DNA from: Erythrobacter sp. EC-HK427
GTDB lineage: Bacteria > Pseudomonadota > Alphaproteobacteria > Sphingomonadales > Sphingomonadaceae
Assembly: GCF_902498745.1 (NCBI RefSeq)
Contig: NZ_LR701479.1
Location: 624,292-688,291 of the forward strand
DNA: 64,000 nt
Direction of reading: 5' to 3'
The notes under the pieces: model-generated
Told to the model about the DNA's origin: nothing
Database searches by the model: none
Seen by the model: the letters and a program-made list of their open reading frames with translations, nothing else
Made by a program: the position numbers and the translations under genes
In this document: positions 37,506 through 46,498 of the stretch, in pieces
Numbering within the stretch: position 1 is the stretch's first letter
Layout of the letters: every line of letters begins with the position of its first letter

Positions 37506-40500
37506 TCAGTGCATTACTCCACTGCCTGACGTCGAACTCTCGTGGAACGCGTTCACCACACAAGACCAGCGCGCATTCATCACACCATCGATACCACGTC
37601 CAAGATCCCAGATAATTGTATCGCCATTCTCTAATTGGGCTCTGACATAACGATCGTGTAAGTCGCCACCTGAGCGCCGCGATTTCTGTGCGAGATGGAG
37701 GCGAACCGAGGCTAGCATACGCCGCCAGCGATCTTCGAGGTCTTGCCGCTGGTCATGCGTGCTCTCGGGCTCGCGAGTTTGCACAGAATCGGCGTCGAAG
37801 GTCACGATCTGGACTGCGGCGATCTCCGAAGCCAGCTGTGCGAGGCGGCTGATGAAATTGATGAGACGCCCGCGCGCCTGCTCGTCTGCGCAACAATAGG
37901 GATCTTGAATTTCGAGCCATCCAATTCGCGCATCGCGGACGTATTGCTCGAAAATTGTCCAGTCACGTTGGCCATATTGCTCAAACACGACACGCCGAAC
38001 GTATTGCACACGCGCTTCGGCCGCTTCGACGGGTGTGCGTATTGAAAGTATCGGGCGCCGCTCTTGATGCTCGGCATCGCTGGACGCAACCTCTCCAGGC
38101 TCAGACAGCGCACCAGCAGAGACCGCGTCTTTAAAAGCCTGATCAACCGTGATCTCCGAATCCTGATCAAGCGGCCTACCATCCCGTGCGCTTTCGCGCG
38201 GGGTTTCGAAGGTAGGGGTGCCTGCACTGTCGCCAGCCGGTTTCTCAAGCGCAGGTGACACCACTTGAGGGCCAAGCGGGTCGGGAGACCCAGCTCTGTC
38301 ACCTTGAAGGGAGCTTTCAATCTCCATTGGCGCCTCTTCGGCGGCAACAGCCGAACTGCGGATATCGCTGTTTGTTGTAGGGCGCCCATCGAGTACGTCG
38401 GAAAGCAGATCCTCTACGTCGCGATCGCTCTCCGGCGGCATCAGCAGACCCCGGCTCAGCGAACGCTTGCGCTCCATGAGGGCGTCGAGACGCTGGTCGA
38501 AGCTTGAAGAGCCAATGGCTTCGTCGGGGTGTACAGCCATCGGGATGTGGATGGTCACTGGCTTGGTCTGGCCGATCCGGTAGGCCCGATCCGTCGCCTG
38601 ATCTTCAACCGCCGGATTCCACCAGCGAGACAGGTGGATCACATTGTTTGCAGCGGTTATGGTAAGCCCGACGCCGCCCGCCTTTGGAGAAAGGATGAGA
38701 ACATCGAACGCGGCTTGAGAATTCTGGAAAGCAGCGACCATTTCCTGGCGCTTATGGCCCGCGACCTTCCCGCTGATGCACATCGGGCGGCGCTCGAGCG
38801 AGAAGCGTTCCTGAATTGCCATTGCGAGAAAAGCCTGCATCTCAAGATCTTCGCAGAATAGCAGAGCCTTTTCGCCGCGCTGCTTGACCTCCTCAAGGAT
38901 CTCAAAGGTCTTCTTCAGGCGTGCAGATTGCCCGATGTAATCGTCGATGTTGGTAATTCCGCGCGGCGGCGACGGGTGGAGCGATGTACCGCGCAACATG
39001 TGCAGCACTTTGAGCATCGCTCCCTGTTCACCGCTTTCCCGCAGCGCTCGCGCTCGCGCGAGTACGAGGTCGTAAGCCTGCGCTTGTGAAGGCGGCATCT
39101 CGACCGGATATTTGCGCGCCCTTTTCTCCGGCAAACCGGTGAGAATTTCGTCCTTCATTCGACGCAGCATGAACGGTGGAAGTTCTTTGTCGCGATCGAT
39201 GAGGCGGTGCTGGAGATCGCCAAGGCGCTCGAGATCGTTCGCGGGGAAGCTGTTCTCGAATTCCCGGCTTGAGCCGAGGAACCCTGGATAGACAGTATCG
39301 GCAATTGACCAGAGGTCCTGTAACCGGTTTTCGACCGGTGTGCCCGTCATAGCGATCTGGATTCTTCCATTCAGCGCCTTTGCGGCCCGCGTCATCTGGC
39401 TGGCAGGATTCTTGAGCTTCTGGATTTCGTCGTAGACGATGGCTGCAAACGGAACGCGCGCGAAGCTCATATGATAATCGCGCATCGTTTCGTAGGTCGT
39501 CAGGACAATTCCGGCGTCAGACCATTCGGATACATCGATACGCGAAGTTCCCCCGCGAATATCGCTCCCCGACCCAAGACGGAAATTGCGCAGGTTTGCG
39601 CCGAACGCCTCGACAACGGGCCCCATGAGCTCTTCTTCGATGTGCTGCGAAAGCTCGGCTTGCCAATTTCGCAGAAGACCTGTGGGCGCGACAATCAAGA
39701 CGGGCTTCTGGTGAGGCGTTTTACTGCGCAGCCACAGCAGGAACATGAGCGCTTGGAAGGTCTTGCCGAGCCCCATATCGTCGGCAAGCAAGACGCCCGG
39801 CATTCGGCGCTCCCAGGCCTCGGCAAGCCAGGCGAACGCCTGCACCTGGTGAGGCTTGGGTTCTGATCTCAGTCCGTTGGGGAGCTCGGGAGCATCGAAA
39901 TTCTGCACTTCGGCGTCGGGACGAGGCAGCCGCGCATAGTCCAGCTGCTCAAAATTCTCACCGACCTGAAGGAAGAAAATATCGACGCTATCGCGTTCGG
40001 TTCTGTCCGAGCCTGGTCCTCCGACCTCGAGAGCTATCTCACGTTCTAGGTCTGCGATTGCGCGTGCAGCCTGCAGTGTCGCGGGAGTGGCGGGGATGCT
40101 TCCGTCGCGCCAGGCGATCGTTTCCTGACCTGCGCCAATCGCAGTCTCGACTTCGCATACAATCGTCTCGGCTTCACCTGGAGCCAACTCGACATGACGC
40201 GCGTCGGGCGGATCCCCAATCCGCAAACCAAACCCTTCCGGCAGCCAACTGTTCGGCTGGGGTTTGATCCAAGGCAAGACGGGCTTTTGCCAGACCTCGA
40301 TCCCGCTGACCCGTTCAGAGAATTGCTGCGTTTCAATGAAGAGGCGATCGGCCGCCTCGTCATCGCCTCCTGCATCGAGCTTGAGCTCTTCTCGCAGAAC
40401 ACGTTGCGGCGACCGCAGAAACTCACGCTTCTCCTGTGACGTGCCAGTCTGTTTGGCGCGCACGATGTCAAGTGCTTTGCCGAGAAGCGGATCAAGGAAC

Positions 40501-41321
40501 AAAAGTGTGCCGTCGGAGAGCAGATAGCTTCGCCGCCCGCCCTCCTGCCCCTTGAACCGGCGCTGGAAATGCTGATTGTCCTGCGGCGTCAGAAGCGACG
40601 CTTCTTCTTCGTCGACCAGGTCACCCTCAGCGCTTTCGTTTTCGCTTCTAGAGAAGAGGACTGGGTCGAAGTCGAAACGCCCATGGTCGGTCTTTGCGCT
40701 CAGTGAAAAATTCGCGGCATAGGCAATCCGAACACGCTCGAGAAAGCCATCCGCCTGGATGCCGGTGCCGATGTCGTCTCCAAGCGTCGAACGAAGCTCG
40801 GCAAAAGCTGCGCGGCGCTGATCGGGATCAGCACCCGCGTTGACTGCAAGTGCGGACTGGAAGGCCGAGTAGATCGGCTCAGGAATTCTTCCGACACGCC
40901 CGCCTTCGCGCAGACGTGCACCAGCGATGTCCGCTCGAACTGGCAGGCCACCGCGGCGGACCCATTTCGTATCAACTTTGATTGTTCCTTCAGCGAGCGA
41001 ACCTCCCGAGTTGAGCTGAAGGGTTATCGACGTAGCCGGAGGAAGACCGAGGGCAAAGGCGTCGGCCTCATCGAGCCGTGCAACGATCTGCGGTGGAAGA
41101 ACTATGCCTTTCGCTTCCTCGCTAATCTGACCATCTTCATCGAGAGCTCGAGCCAGCGCCAGAGCGGCCTGCCCGGCTTCCGGGGCTGCTCTTGGCCACT
41201 CCGAGACCGGAATGATTTCGCTTGATGCTCGCCGGAAAAGCCCGCCTGGCTGTTCGCGGAGAAGTGCAATCGTCTCACCGCCGTCCTCGTTCTGTGTGGC
41301 AATGAACTTGGTTGTTACCAT
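37506..41321 (-). CDS. zorD: Zorya type I SNF2-family helicase/nuclease ZorD
   Basis: The 1271-residue protein has an unrecognised N-terminal ~490 residues, then a Snf2-type ATPase: Walker A LADDMGLGKTFQ near 515, motif II YDEIQKLKNP near 628, and a helicase C domain ending QATDRAYRIGQTKPVTIH near 913. The last ~300 residues (from about 970) are acidic, disordered-looking, then helical. ZorD is the Zorya type I effector reported to degrade or remodel phage DNA through its helicase with a nuclease part. I see no clear nuclease motif. The gene order ZorA-ZorB-ZorC-ZorD supports the call. The start at 41321 overlaps zorC by seven bases. A generic SNF2 helicase alone would be weaker evidence. Confidence 0.88.
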   Translation of the reverse strand: MVTTKFIATQNEDGGETIALLREQPGGLFRRASSEIIPVSEWPRAAPEAGQAALALARALDEDGQISEEAKGIVLPPQIVARLDEADAFALGLPPATSITLQLNSGGSLAEGTIKVDTKWVRRGGLPVRADIAGARLREGGRVGRIPEPIYSAFQSALAVNAGADPDQRRAAFAELRSTLGDDIGTGIQADGFLERVRIAYAANFSLSAKTDHGRFDFDPVLFSRSENESAEGDLVDEEEASLLTPQDNQHFQRRFKGQEGGRRSYLLSDGTLLFLDPLLGKALDIVRAKQTGTSQEKREFLRSPQRVLREELKLDAGGDDEAADRLFIETQQFSERVSGIEVWQKPVLPWIKPQPNSWLPEGFGLRIGDPPDARHVELAPGEAETIVCEVETAIGAGQETIAWRDGSIPATPATLQAARAIADLEREIALEVGGPGSDRTERDSVDIFFLQVGENFEQLDYARLPRPDAEVQNFDAPELPNGLRSEPKPHQVQAFAWLAEAWERRMPGVLLADDMGLGKTFQALMFLLWLRSKTPHQKPVLIVAPTGLLRNWQAELSQHIEEELMGPVVEAFGANLRNFRLGSGSDIRGGTSRIDVSEWSDAGIVLTTYETMRDYHMSFARVPFAAIVYDEIQKLKNPASQMTRAAKALNGRIQIAMTGTPVENRLQDLWSIADTVYPGFLGSSREFENSFPANDLERLGDLQHRLIDRDKELPPFMLRRMKDEILTGLPEKRARKYPVEMPPSQAQAYDLVLARARALRESGEQGAMLKVLHMLRGTSLHPSPPRGITNIDDYIGQSARLKKTFEILEEVKQRGEKALLFCEDLEMQAFLAMAIQERFSLERRPMCISGKVAGHKRQEMVAAFQNSQAAFDVLILSPKAGGVGLTITAANNVIHLSRWWNPAVEDQATDRAYRIGQTKPVTIHIPMAVHPDEAIGSSSFDQRLDALMERKRSLSRGLLMPPESDRDVEDLLSDVLDGRPTTNSDIRSSAVAAEEAPMEIESSLQGDRAGSPDPLGPQVVSPALEKPAGDSAGTPTFETPRESARDGRPLDQDSEITVDQAFKDAVSAGALSEPGEVASSDAEHQERRPILSIRTPVEAAEARVQYVRRVVFEQYGQRDWTIFEQYVRDARIGWLEIQDPYCCADEQARGRLINFISRLAQLASEIAAVQIVTFDADSVQTREPESTHDQRQDLEDRWRRMLASVRLHLAQKSRRSGGDLHDRYVRAQLENGDTIIWDLGRGIDGVMNARWSCVVNAFHESSTSGSGVMH

Positions 41322-42727
41322 CGATCATTCCAGTTGCGGCCCCGGCCTCTCCCATGACGGGGATGGGCGATTGACGTCCGACGATGGATGATACCAGCGA
41401 ACTTGCCTTCCCATCCAGGACTCGCAGGGACATGAGACTCATACTCAAAATCCGACCGTCCGCTGGTGGTTCGCAGCTTCCCGCCGTCGTAGACCTTTGC
41501 GTAGAGTTTCGGGGCTCCGGGATCGGTGTCACTCCAGAAGCGGCAGGATCCGTTATCGCTCCATTCCGATATGCGCAGGTCGCCAATCTGCATAATGATG
41601 GATGAAGATTGGGAGGGACCTCCTCGAATTTGACCGTATTCTGGTCGCTCGCCACTCTGGCGGATAAGAGAATCGATTTGGTGTTTCGCGCGTGATCCCA
41701 GCGCAGGCCAGGCGTCGGTGACCAACCCCTCATCGAGATATGCAATCCAAAACGCTTCACGTTGCTTCCACTGATCAGGTCGATCTGTCGTCTTAGCAAT
41801 GGCGCGGAAGAACTCGCGCATCGCGACTTCAGTCAGCCAGCGCTTGAAAACCTGGGTAACCTCGCGCGCACGTTCTTTGCCAAAAGACTCTGCGAGCGAA
41901 GCCACAATCTGCTCCCAACGGTTCGATTTGAGTTGAAAGCGTGGATCACCGACTTGAATGAGCAGAAACTCAGAAATCGCCTTTCGATGTTCGGGCTCAG
42001 GTTTTGTGCTGATCCAGGGCTCGAGCAGAGCGCGGACAACCAGTTCCAACTGTCCTGCCTGCGCTTCTGTATCAAACATACGCAGGATACTGCGCTGCGG
42101 TCCGACTGCTTCGGCAGGCTGAAGCTCTGCGGTTGCTTTGCAGGTCTCGGCGAAAGTTGCCTGACCAAACCCGCTCGCGGCGAGGTTTGCGCCAAGGCCC
42201 GTCTCGCGCATCAGCGAGGCAATGCCGTCCGCATCGCGCGCGACAAATTCGCGAGCTACGTTCGCTGGGCCCAGATGTGGCTTGAACAAATCCCACCGTG
42301 CGCCACGCTCGCGCCACGCCCAGTCATGCCGACTGGCCGCACGGGAGGCAGCTTCTGCAAGCATTGGCATTATTGACCGGCCTGTCGGGAAATAGGTAAG
42401 GTAGCCATCGATCACGGCTTGGTCGGAGCTACGCCGATGATCACCATCGGCGCGCGCAAGTGCTGCTGCTCCCAAGTCATCAAATTCATCGTCACACCAT
42501 ACGCCGCGCAATACCCGGTTAAGTTGAAACCTGGGCAATCCCGCTGCGCCATTGGTGGCAGCTTTCCGAAGAAACGGCTTCAGCTCGACAATGGGTTCGG
42601 CTTCGCCGACGCTGGAATCAAGCTTTGCCAGCTGCCGCTGCAACTCAGGCTGCGTGGTCGGAGGCTTTGCCAGTCCGGCTGAAGCCAACGCTTCCATTCG
42701 GCCAATAGCAGACCGTAGATAAGTCAC
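41315..42727 (-). CDS. zorC: Zorya type I protein ZorC (EH-signature type)
   Basis: The 470-residue protein is Arg- and Glu-rich, mostly helical, and has a basic C-terminal tail. It matches by size and position the EH_Signature-domain protein ZorC, which separates ZorB from ZorD in type I Zorya. The pattern TYFPTGRSIMPML near residue 107 is a part I associate with the family. The mechanistic role is thought to be DNA binding and delivery of the effector. The GTG start at 42727 overlaps the zorB stop by four bases. Taken alone the sequence would not be identifiable; the call depends on the flanking ZorA/B/D. Confidence 0.82.
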   Translation of the reverse strand: MTYLRSAIGRMEALASAGLAKPPTTQPELQRQLAKLDSSVGEAEPIVELKPFLRKAATNGAAGLPRFQLNRVLRGVWCDDEFDDLGAAALARADGDHRRSSDQAVIDGYLTYFPTGRSIMPMLAEAASRAASRHDWAWRERGARWDLFKPHLGPANVAREFVARDADGIASLMRETGLGANLAASGFGQATFAETCKATAELQPAEAVGPQRSILRMFDTEAQAGQLELVVRALLEPWISTKPEPEHRKAISEFLLIQVGDPRFQLKSNRWEQIVASLAESFGKERAREVTQVFKRWLTEVAMREFFRAIAKTTDRPDQWKQREAFWIAYLDEGLVTDAWPALGSRAKHQIDSLIRQSGERPEYGQIRGGPSQSSSIIMQIGDLRISEWSDNGSCRFWSDTDPGAPKLYAKVYDGGKLRTTSGRSDFEYESHVPASPGWEGKFAGIIHRRTSIAHPRHGRGRGRNWNDRW

Positions 42728-43452
42728 TGCTCCTGCCTCAGTATTTCAGTATCAAGTCCGGAGCTTGGCGTGGCCATGAGAAAACGAAGGTCGATGCGCC
42801 GATTTCGCTTCTTCGCTTCCTCCGAGTCACCCCGGTCCACAGGGCGATCGGGACCATAACCGCTCAGACTAAGGATCGGTGCCGATCCGTCTTCTTCCAC
42901 CGGCCTGTTGAGGAAGCCGCGCAAGGCCGGTTGATTGCGTTGCAACATTGTGAAGGTCGTCTCTGCCCGACGAACCGAAAGTTCATAATTGTTCATGCCG
43001 CCGGACATCGGGTCGGAATCCGTGTGCCCTTCCACGAAAACGGCATCGATCAGGTGCGGTGATCGCTCACCGTCACACAAGTCGGATGTGGTGTAACAAG
43101 GCAGGACTTCGACCATTGCGCCGGCAATCTTGCTAATGGCTGCCTCCCCTCTGTCGGTGAGTTCCCACTGGCCTTTGTCGAACAGAACATCGTCGGGGAG
43201 CCGCAGAACTCCGGTCTTGGTGTCGATCTCAACCTGGAGCCCTCTGTCTTGGAGAGACTGCTGGAGATTGTCGAGTATCTCGGCGCGGGTCCTGTTCGCG
43301 CCGGTCAGTTCTTCTGTCTTGGTTTGCAGGTTGAGGGCAAAGTAGGCCAACAGGATGATGAAAATGAGGAGCAGGCCCACCATCATGTCGGTCATGGACA
43401 TGAAATAGCTTTCGCCCTCCTCGGGCGGTTTTCGGCGAACCGCGCCCTCCAT
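42724..43452 (-). CDS. zorB: Zorya ZorB, MotB/OmpA-like stator subunit
   Basis: The 242 residues begin with a short cytoplasmic basic tail, then a single membrane helix containing the MotB-type aspartate (SMTDMMVGLLLIFIILLAY, Asp22), followed by a linker and an OmpA-like peptidoglycan-binding domain (~residues 120-230, VFVEGHTDSDP and LSVRRAETTF). Two copies with five ZorA form a proton-driven stator in the inner membrane anchored to the cell wall, which senses phage infection and signals to ZorC/D. It overlaps zorA by one base (TAATG) and zorC by four. The conserved ion-channel residue is present, so the motor is probably active. Confidence 0.94.
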   Translation of the reverse strand: MEGAVRRKPPEEGESYFMSMTDMMVGLLLIFIILLAYFALNLQTKTEELTGANRTRAEILDNLQQSLQDRGLQVEIDTKTGVLRLPDDVLFDKGQWELTDRGEAAISKIAGAMVEVLPCYTTSDLCDGERSPHLIDAVFVEGHTDSDPMSGGMNNYELSVRRAETTFTMLQRNQPALRGFLNRPVEEDGSAPILSLSGYGPDRPVDRGDSEEAKKRNRRIDLRFLMATPSSGLDTEILRQEQ

Positions 43453-45377
43453 TAGTCAGCGGCTCCCTGGTTCTGCTTGGCGAGGATGTCTGCAAGCTCT
43501 TCGACGGTATCGCGCAAGGTCGTCAGGGGCTCGAGTGCACCGGCAAGCTGCGCCACACCGTCGCCGAGAGCCTTGTCGATTTGTCCTACACGCTCATTCA
43601 GGTTCGACGCGTGATTGCCAGCGGCATCCGTTATTTTCTCGATTGCATCGCCAAGAGCGCGGTCGACGTCTTCAAAACGCGCACGATACTCCGACCAGGC
43701 GGAAGAAGCGGCGTTTGCAGTCTCGCTAAGGGCAGCTGCAAGCTGGCGCATTTCGTCACGAGCACTTTCGGACGATTGCGCATTTCTCGACACAATCGCT
43801 TCCACCGAACTTACCGCTGCGGCGATGGCAACCGCCGATTGCCTTACGGGCCCAGTCGCCGCTTCAACGTCGTTGGCAACCGCTCCGAAAGCCGTTGCAA
43901 GATCGCTTGAACGCGCTGCAACCTGCTCGATGGCGCGCGCGTGGTCTCCGATCGCACCTTGTGCAGACGACAGACGGTCCGCAGATGAGGAAATCGCATC
44001 ACTTGCGTCTTTCATGCTGCCAACCAGCGGACCGCCGGTCTGGTTGAACCGTTCTACAAACTCCGAGAAGGACGTTTCCATCGCTTCCTGGCCGATTCGT
44101 GCCGCATCATTCGCTGCCCGTGCAGAGGCCTCACCCATCTGACTGGCCGCCGAAGCGAGACCTGTCTTCATATCGTCGAGCGTAGAGCCGAGGTTGCTCA
44201 ACAATTCGTCCATCCGCTGTCTGGCAAGCTCACTGGCTTGCTCGTTTTCCTCGCGCATGCGGTCCGCGACAACGCCAAAATTTCGATTGAGTTCACCAAA
44301 TGCCGAACGCATCTCTTCCGAAGCCTGTCCGAAGCGCCTGACGGCTTCTTCGATCTGGCGGTCGGCTTCGCCGCTCTGCTTTTCGATGCGTTCAGACATC
44401 GTCGCCATCGAGACGGTCATGGCGCCGATGGCATCCGCGAGGCCGGCCATTTCGGCACCGGCGCTCGTCGCGATTGCATCGCGGACGGCTTCCCCTCCCC
44501 CGCCGCTAATCTTATCTATGCCCTGCTGGATCGACCCGAGGTGCGTGATCATGGGGGCCATCTGCTTTTCCAACGCTCCATCGAGCGCGGCAGCAAGCTG
44601 TTCCGAGAACGACCGGAGTGCCGGGGTTTGCTCCTTGAGCTGTGCCAGCTGATCGCTCGCGATCCGTTGCGGCGGCAAATAGGCCATCCCATGCTCAAGC
44701 TTGTCACACAGCATCGAGAGCCCATCGTTGATCCGCTTGCCGAAGCGATAATCGTAAGACCGCAGGATGATGGACGCCACGATACCCCCGACCGAGGCCC
44801 AGAACTTGGCCCCTGCGACTTTCATGAGATCATTCAGCCGCTCCTGCATTTCATCCACACCACCGCTAAAGTCGAGCGTGGAAAGTGCTGCAATGATGCC
44901 AAGGAACGTGATCAATAGACCGATGGCGATAAAGATATTCGCGAACCAGTTCAGTCCGCGATGACGATCACCTAGATTGACAAAAAAGTGTTCCGGACGT
45001 GCAGAGTTCTGGAGAATTTCAGCACTCGGATCGACGATGGTTTCGCGATATTCTTCCCAGGTTCTTCTAAGCGGCAAAGCCTCGGGATCGTTCGCCTCCA
45101 TCATTTGAACATCGATATCGTTGAAGCGTCGTGCGAATTCGAGGCGCGCGTGATCAACATCCGCAGTGCTTCCGCCAGTTACCTCGTCGAGCAACCGGAC
45201 TCTTGCTTCGATCGCGTGAGCGAGTGGTGCATGATATTGACGCTGGTATCTGTACGAGATGGCAAAGGCTGTTCCTACCAGGACAATGGCCAGGAACGCC
45301 GCCATCGCGTCGCCGATAAGCGGGATTTCAGTGAAAAAGTATATTAGCCCTTGGCCGAGCCATTCGGTAATTTCCAC
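43452..45377 (-). CDS. zorA: Zorya ZorA, MotA/ExbB-like membrane motor protein with long tail
   Basis: From the GTG at 45377 (preceded by CAGGGGG at 10 bases) the product has 641 residues. Three membrane helices are seen: residues ~20-43 (LIGDAMAAFLAIVLVGTAFA), ~148-172 (NIFIAIGLLITFLGIIAA) and ~193-212 (FWASVGGIVASIILRSY). The rest, about 400 residues, is a long helical tail of alternating Ala, Glu, Ser and Met that should form the intracellular coiled-coil tail typical of Zorya. ZorA and ZorB together make a proton channel of the MotAB/ExbBD class. It is the first gene of the Zorya operon, with a 175-base gap to the small gene upstream. A longer start at 45515 would add an implausible Cys-rich stretch. 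Confidence 0.92.
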   Translation of the reverse strand: MEITEWLGQGLIYFFTEIPLIGDAMAAFLAIVLVGTAFAISYRYQRQYHAPLAHAIEARVRLLDEVTGGSTADVDHARLEFARRFNDIDVQMMEANDPEALPLRRTWEEYRETIVDPSAEILQNSARPEHFFVNLGDRHRGLNWFANIFIAIGLLITFLGIIAALSTLDFSGGVDEMQERLNDLMKVAGAKFWASVGGIVASIILRSYDYRFGKRINDGLSMLCDKLEHGMAYLPPQRIASDQLAQLKEQTPALRSFSEQLAAALDGALEKQMAPMITHLGSIQQGIDKISGGGGEAVRDAIATSAGAEMAGLADAIGAMTVSMATMSERIEKQSGEADRQIEEAVRRFGQASEEMRSAFGELNRNFGVVADRMREENEQASELARQRMDELLSNLGSTLDDMKTGLASAASQMGEASARAANDAARIGQEAMETSFSEFVERFNQTGGPLVGSMKDASDAISSSADRLSSAQGAIGDHARAIEQVAARSSDLATAFGAVANDVEAATGPVRQSAVAIAAAVSSVEAIVSRNAQSSESARDEMRQLAAALSETANAASSAWSEYRARFEDVDRALGDAIEKITDAAGNHASNLNERVGQIDKALGDGVAQLAGALEPLTTLRDTVEELADILAKQNQGAAD

Positions 45378-45552
45378 GCAAAACCCCCTGAACCAGCAGT
45401 CGCAGTGGCCCCCGGCCGTCGGTTCGAAAGCAGGCCTAGCTTTCCGACAGCAAACGCAAGGAATGCCCCAAGTCGGGAATGACGATAACGGCAATGCCAG
45501 CCCGCGCCAACCCAACTTCCTCTAAACGGGGAGAAAATCCTTCATGCGGGAG

Positions 45553-45735
45553 CTATTGCGGGACGGTATCGGTTTGCAGGTAACTCTCCACCTTCTCTAT
45601 CGTCCGACGCCGCGGTCTGCGTCCTGCCCTCAAGTCAGCCACGAAACGCGGATCGCCTACGACGCGACGACCAAATCGTGTCGCCGACATATGCGATGCC
45701 TCGAGATGCTCCTCAATGCGCTCCAGCAGTTCCAT
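45553..45735 (-). CDS. Small DNA-binding-like protein divergent from the S24 repressor
   Basis: This 60-residue basic protein reads MELLERIEEHLEASHMSATR, then FGRRVVGDPRFVADLRAGRR and a closing helix. I recall highly similar small genes next to S24 (LexA-like) repressors in sphingomonads. The pattern suggests a short helix-turn-helix. I chose the ATG at 45735, preceded by GAGGAGAG. It is divergent from the S24 gene, and the SOS box sits in the 112-base space between the two. It may help control expression from this region, including zorA 175 bases downstream. The function is inferred from position. Confidence 0.7.
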   Translation of the reverse strand: MELLERIEEHLEASHMSATRFGRRVVGDPRFVADLRAGRRPRRRTIEKVESYLQTDTVPQ

Positions 45736-45763
45736 GGCTCTCCTCGACTCACCCAAGACTTGC

Positions 45764-45778
45764 GTTCTTGTTATGTTC
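45764..45778. promoter_or_regulatory. Perfect alphaproteobacterial SOS box (LexA site)
   Basis: The bases GTTC-TTGTTAT-GTTC form a perfect GTTC-N7-GTTC, the known LexA site in alphaproteobacteria. It lies between the small minus-strand gene and the plus-strand S24 repressor. It is likely that LexA, or the S24 protein itself, binds here and that both genes are induced by DNA damage. Binding is not shown. Confidence 0.7.
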
Positions 45779-45847
45779 TTATTAGGAAGGTTCCATCGAG
45801 TCTAGGAGATTTCCTTCTCTCCTCAGACCCTCAGAAGGAACGACACG

Positions 45848-46483
45848 ATGGAACATGTCAGAGAGGAGCTCGATCGCCTGATCCAGCAGCGACGGCTCGG
45901 ATATTCTGAAATCTCGCGAATGATCGGACGCAATGCGTCCTACATCCAGCAATTCATCAAGCGCGGATCGCCGCGCAAGCTGGATGACGACGACCGGCGC
46001 ATGCTTGCCAGCTTCTTCGGCGTCGACGAGCAGGTCCTCGGCGGCCCGGCCGCACCGGTCCGCGACGGGCTGATCGAAATCCCGATACTGAATGTTGATG
46101 CATCGGCGGGCTTTGGCGCGATTGCCGAAAGCGAGACGGCCTATACCCGTTTCGGCTTCGACGAGCGCTGGCTCGCGCGGCTGACCCGGGCAAAAGGCCC
46201 CAGCCTCTCGATCATTCATGTGCTGGGCGACTCCATGGAGCCGACACTCAGCGATGGTGACGAGGTGCTCGTCGATGCGTCCGATCAGGGTTCGCGCCTG
46301 CGCGATGGCATCTACGTTCTGCGTGCCGATGACACGCTGGTTGTCAAACGGGTGACGCTCAAGCCTGGTGGCCGCAAGCTCACTATCAGCAGCGACAATC
46401 CGGCTTATCCCAGCTGGGACGATGTCGACCGGTCCGGGATCCAGGTGGTCGGGCGGGTGATCTGGTTTGGCCGCGCGATCTAG
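45848..46483 (+). CDS. S24-family LexA-like repressor/peptidase
   Basis: The 211-residue protein has an N-terminal helix-turn-helix (~residues 15-60, LGYSEISRMIGRNASYIQQF) and a C-terminal S24 serine protease domain. The catalytic Ser is 129 in GDSMEPTL and the general-base Lys is 167 in VVKRV. Ala-Gly at 87-88 in ASAGFG is a plausible self-cleavage site. Like LexA and phage CI, it should lose repression through RecA-stimulated autocleavage. It is divergent from the small 60-residue gene, with the SOS box between. In many sphingomonads such a gene regulates prophage- or SOS-linked genes. The targets on this element could include transfer or defence genes, which is speculative. Confidence 0.88.
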   Translation: MEHVREELDRLIQQRRLGYSEISRMIGRNASYIQQFIKRGSPRKLDDDDRRMLASFFGVDEQVLGGPAAPVRDGLIEIPILNVDASAGFGAIAESETAYTRFGFDERWLARLTRAKGPSLSIIHVLGDSMEPTLSDGDEVLVDASDQGSRLRDGIYVLRADDTLVVKRVTLKPGGRKLTISSDNPAYPSWDDVDRSGIQVVGRVIWFGRAI

Positions 46484-46498
46484 TAGGTCAGACAAGCG

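Noticed and set aside
27230-41321. DISARM system (DUF1998 helicase plus SNF2 helicase)
   Set aside because: There is no separate DrmB-like or phospholipase D DrmC-like gene, and the SNF2 gene belongs to a complete ZorABCD set.
41315-45377. Zorya type II
   Set aside because: Type II has ZorE, an HNH protein, in place of ZorC and ZorD; here a ZorC-size protein and a SNF2 helicase follow ZorB.
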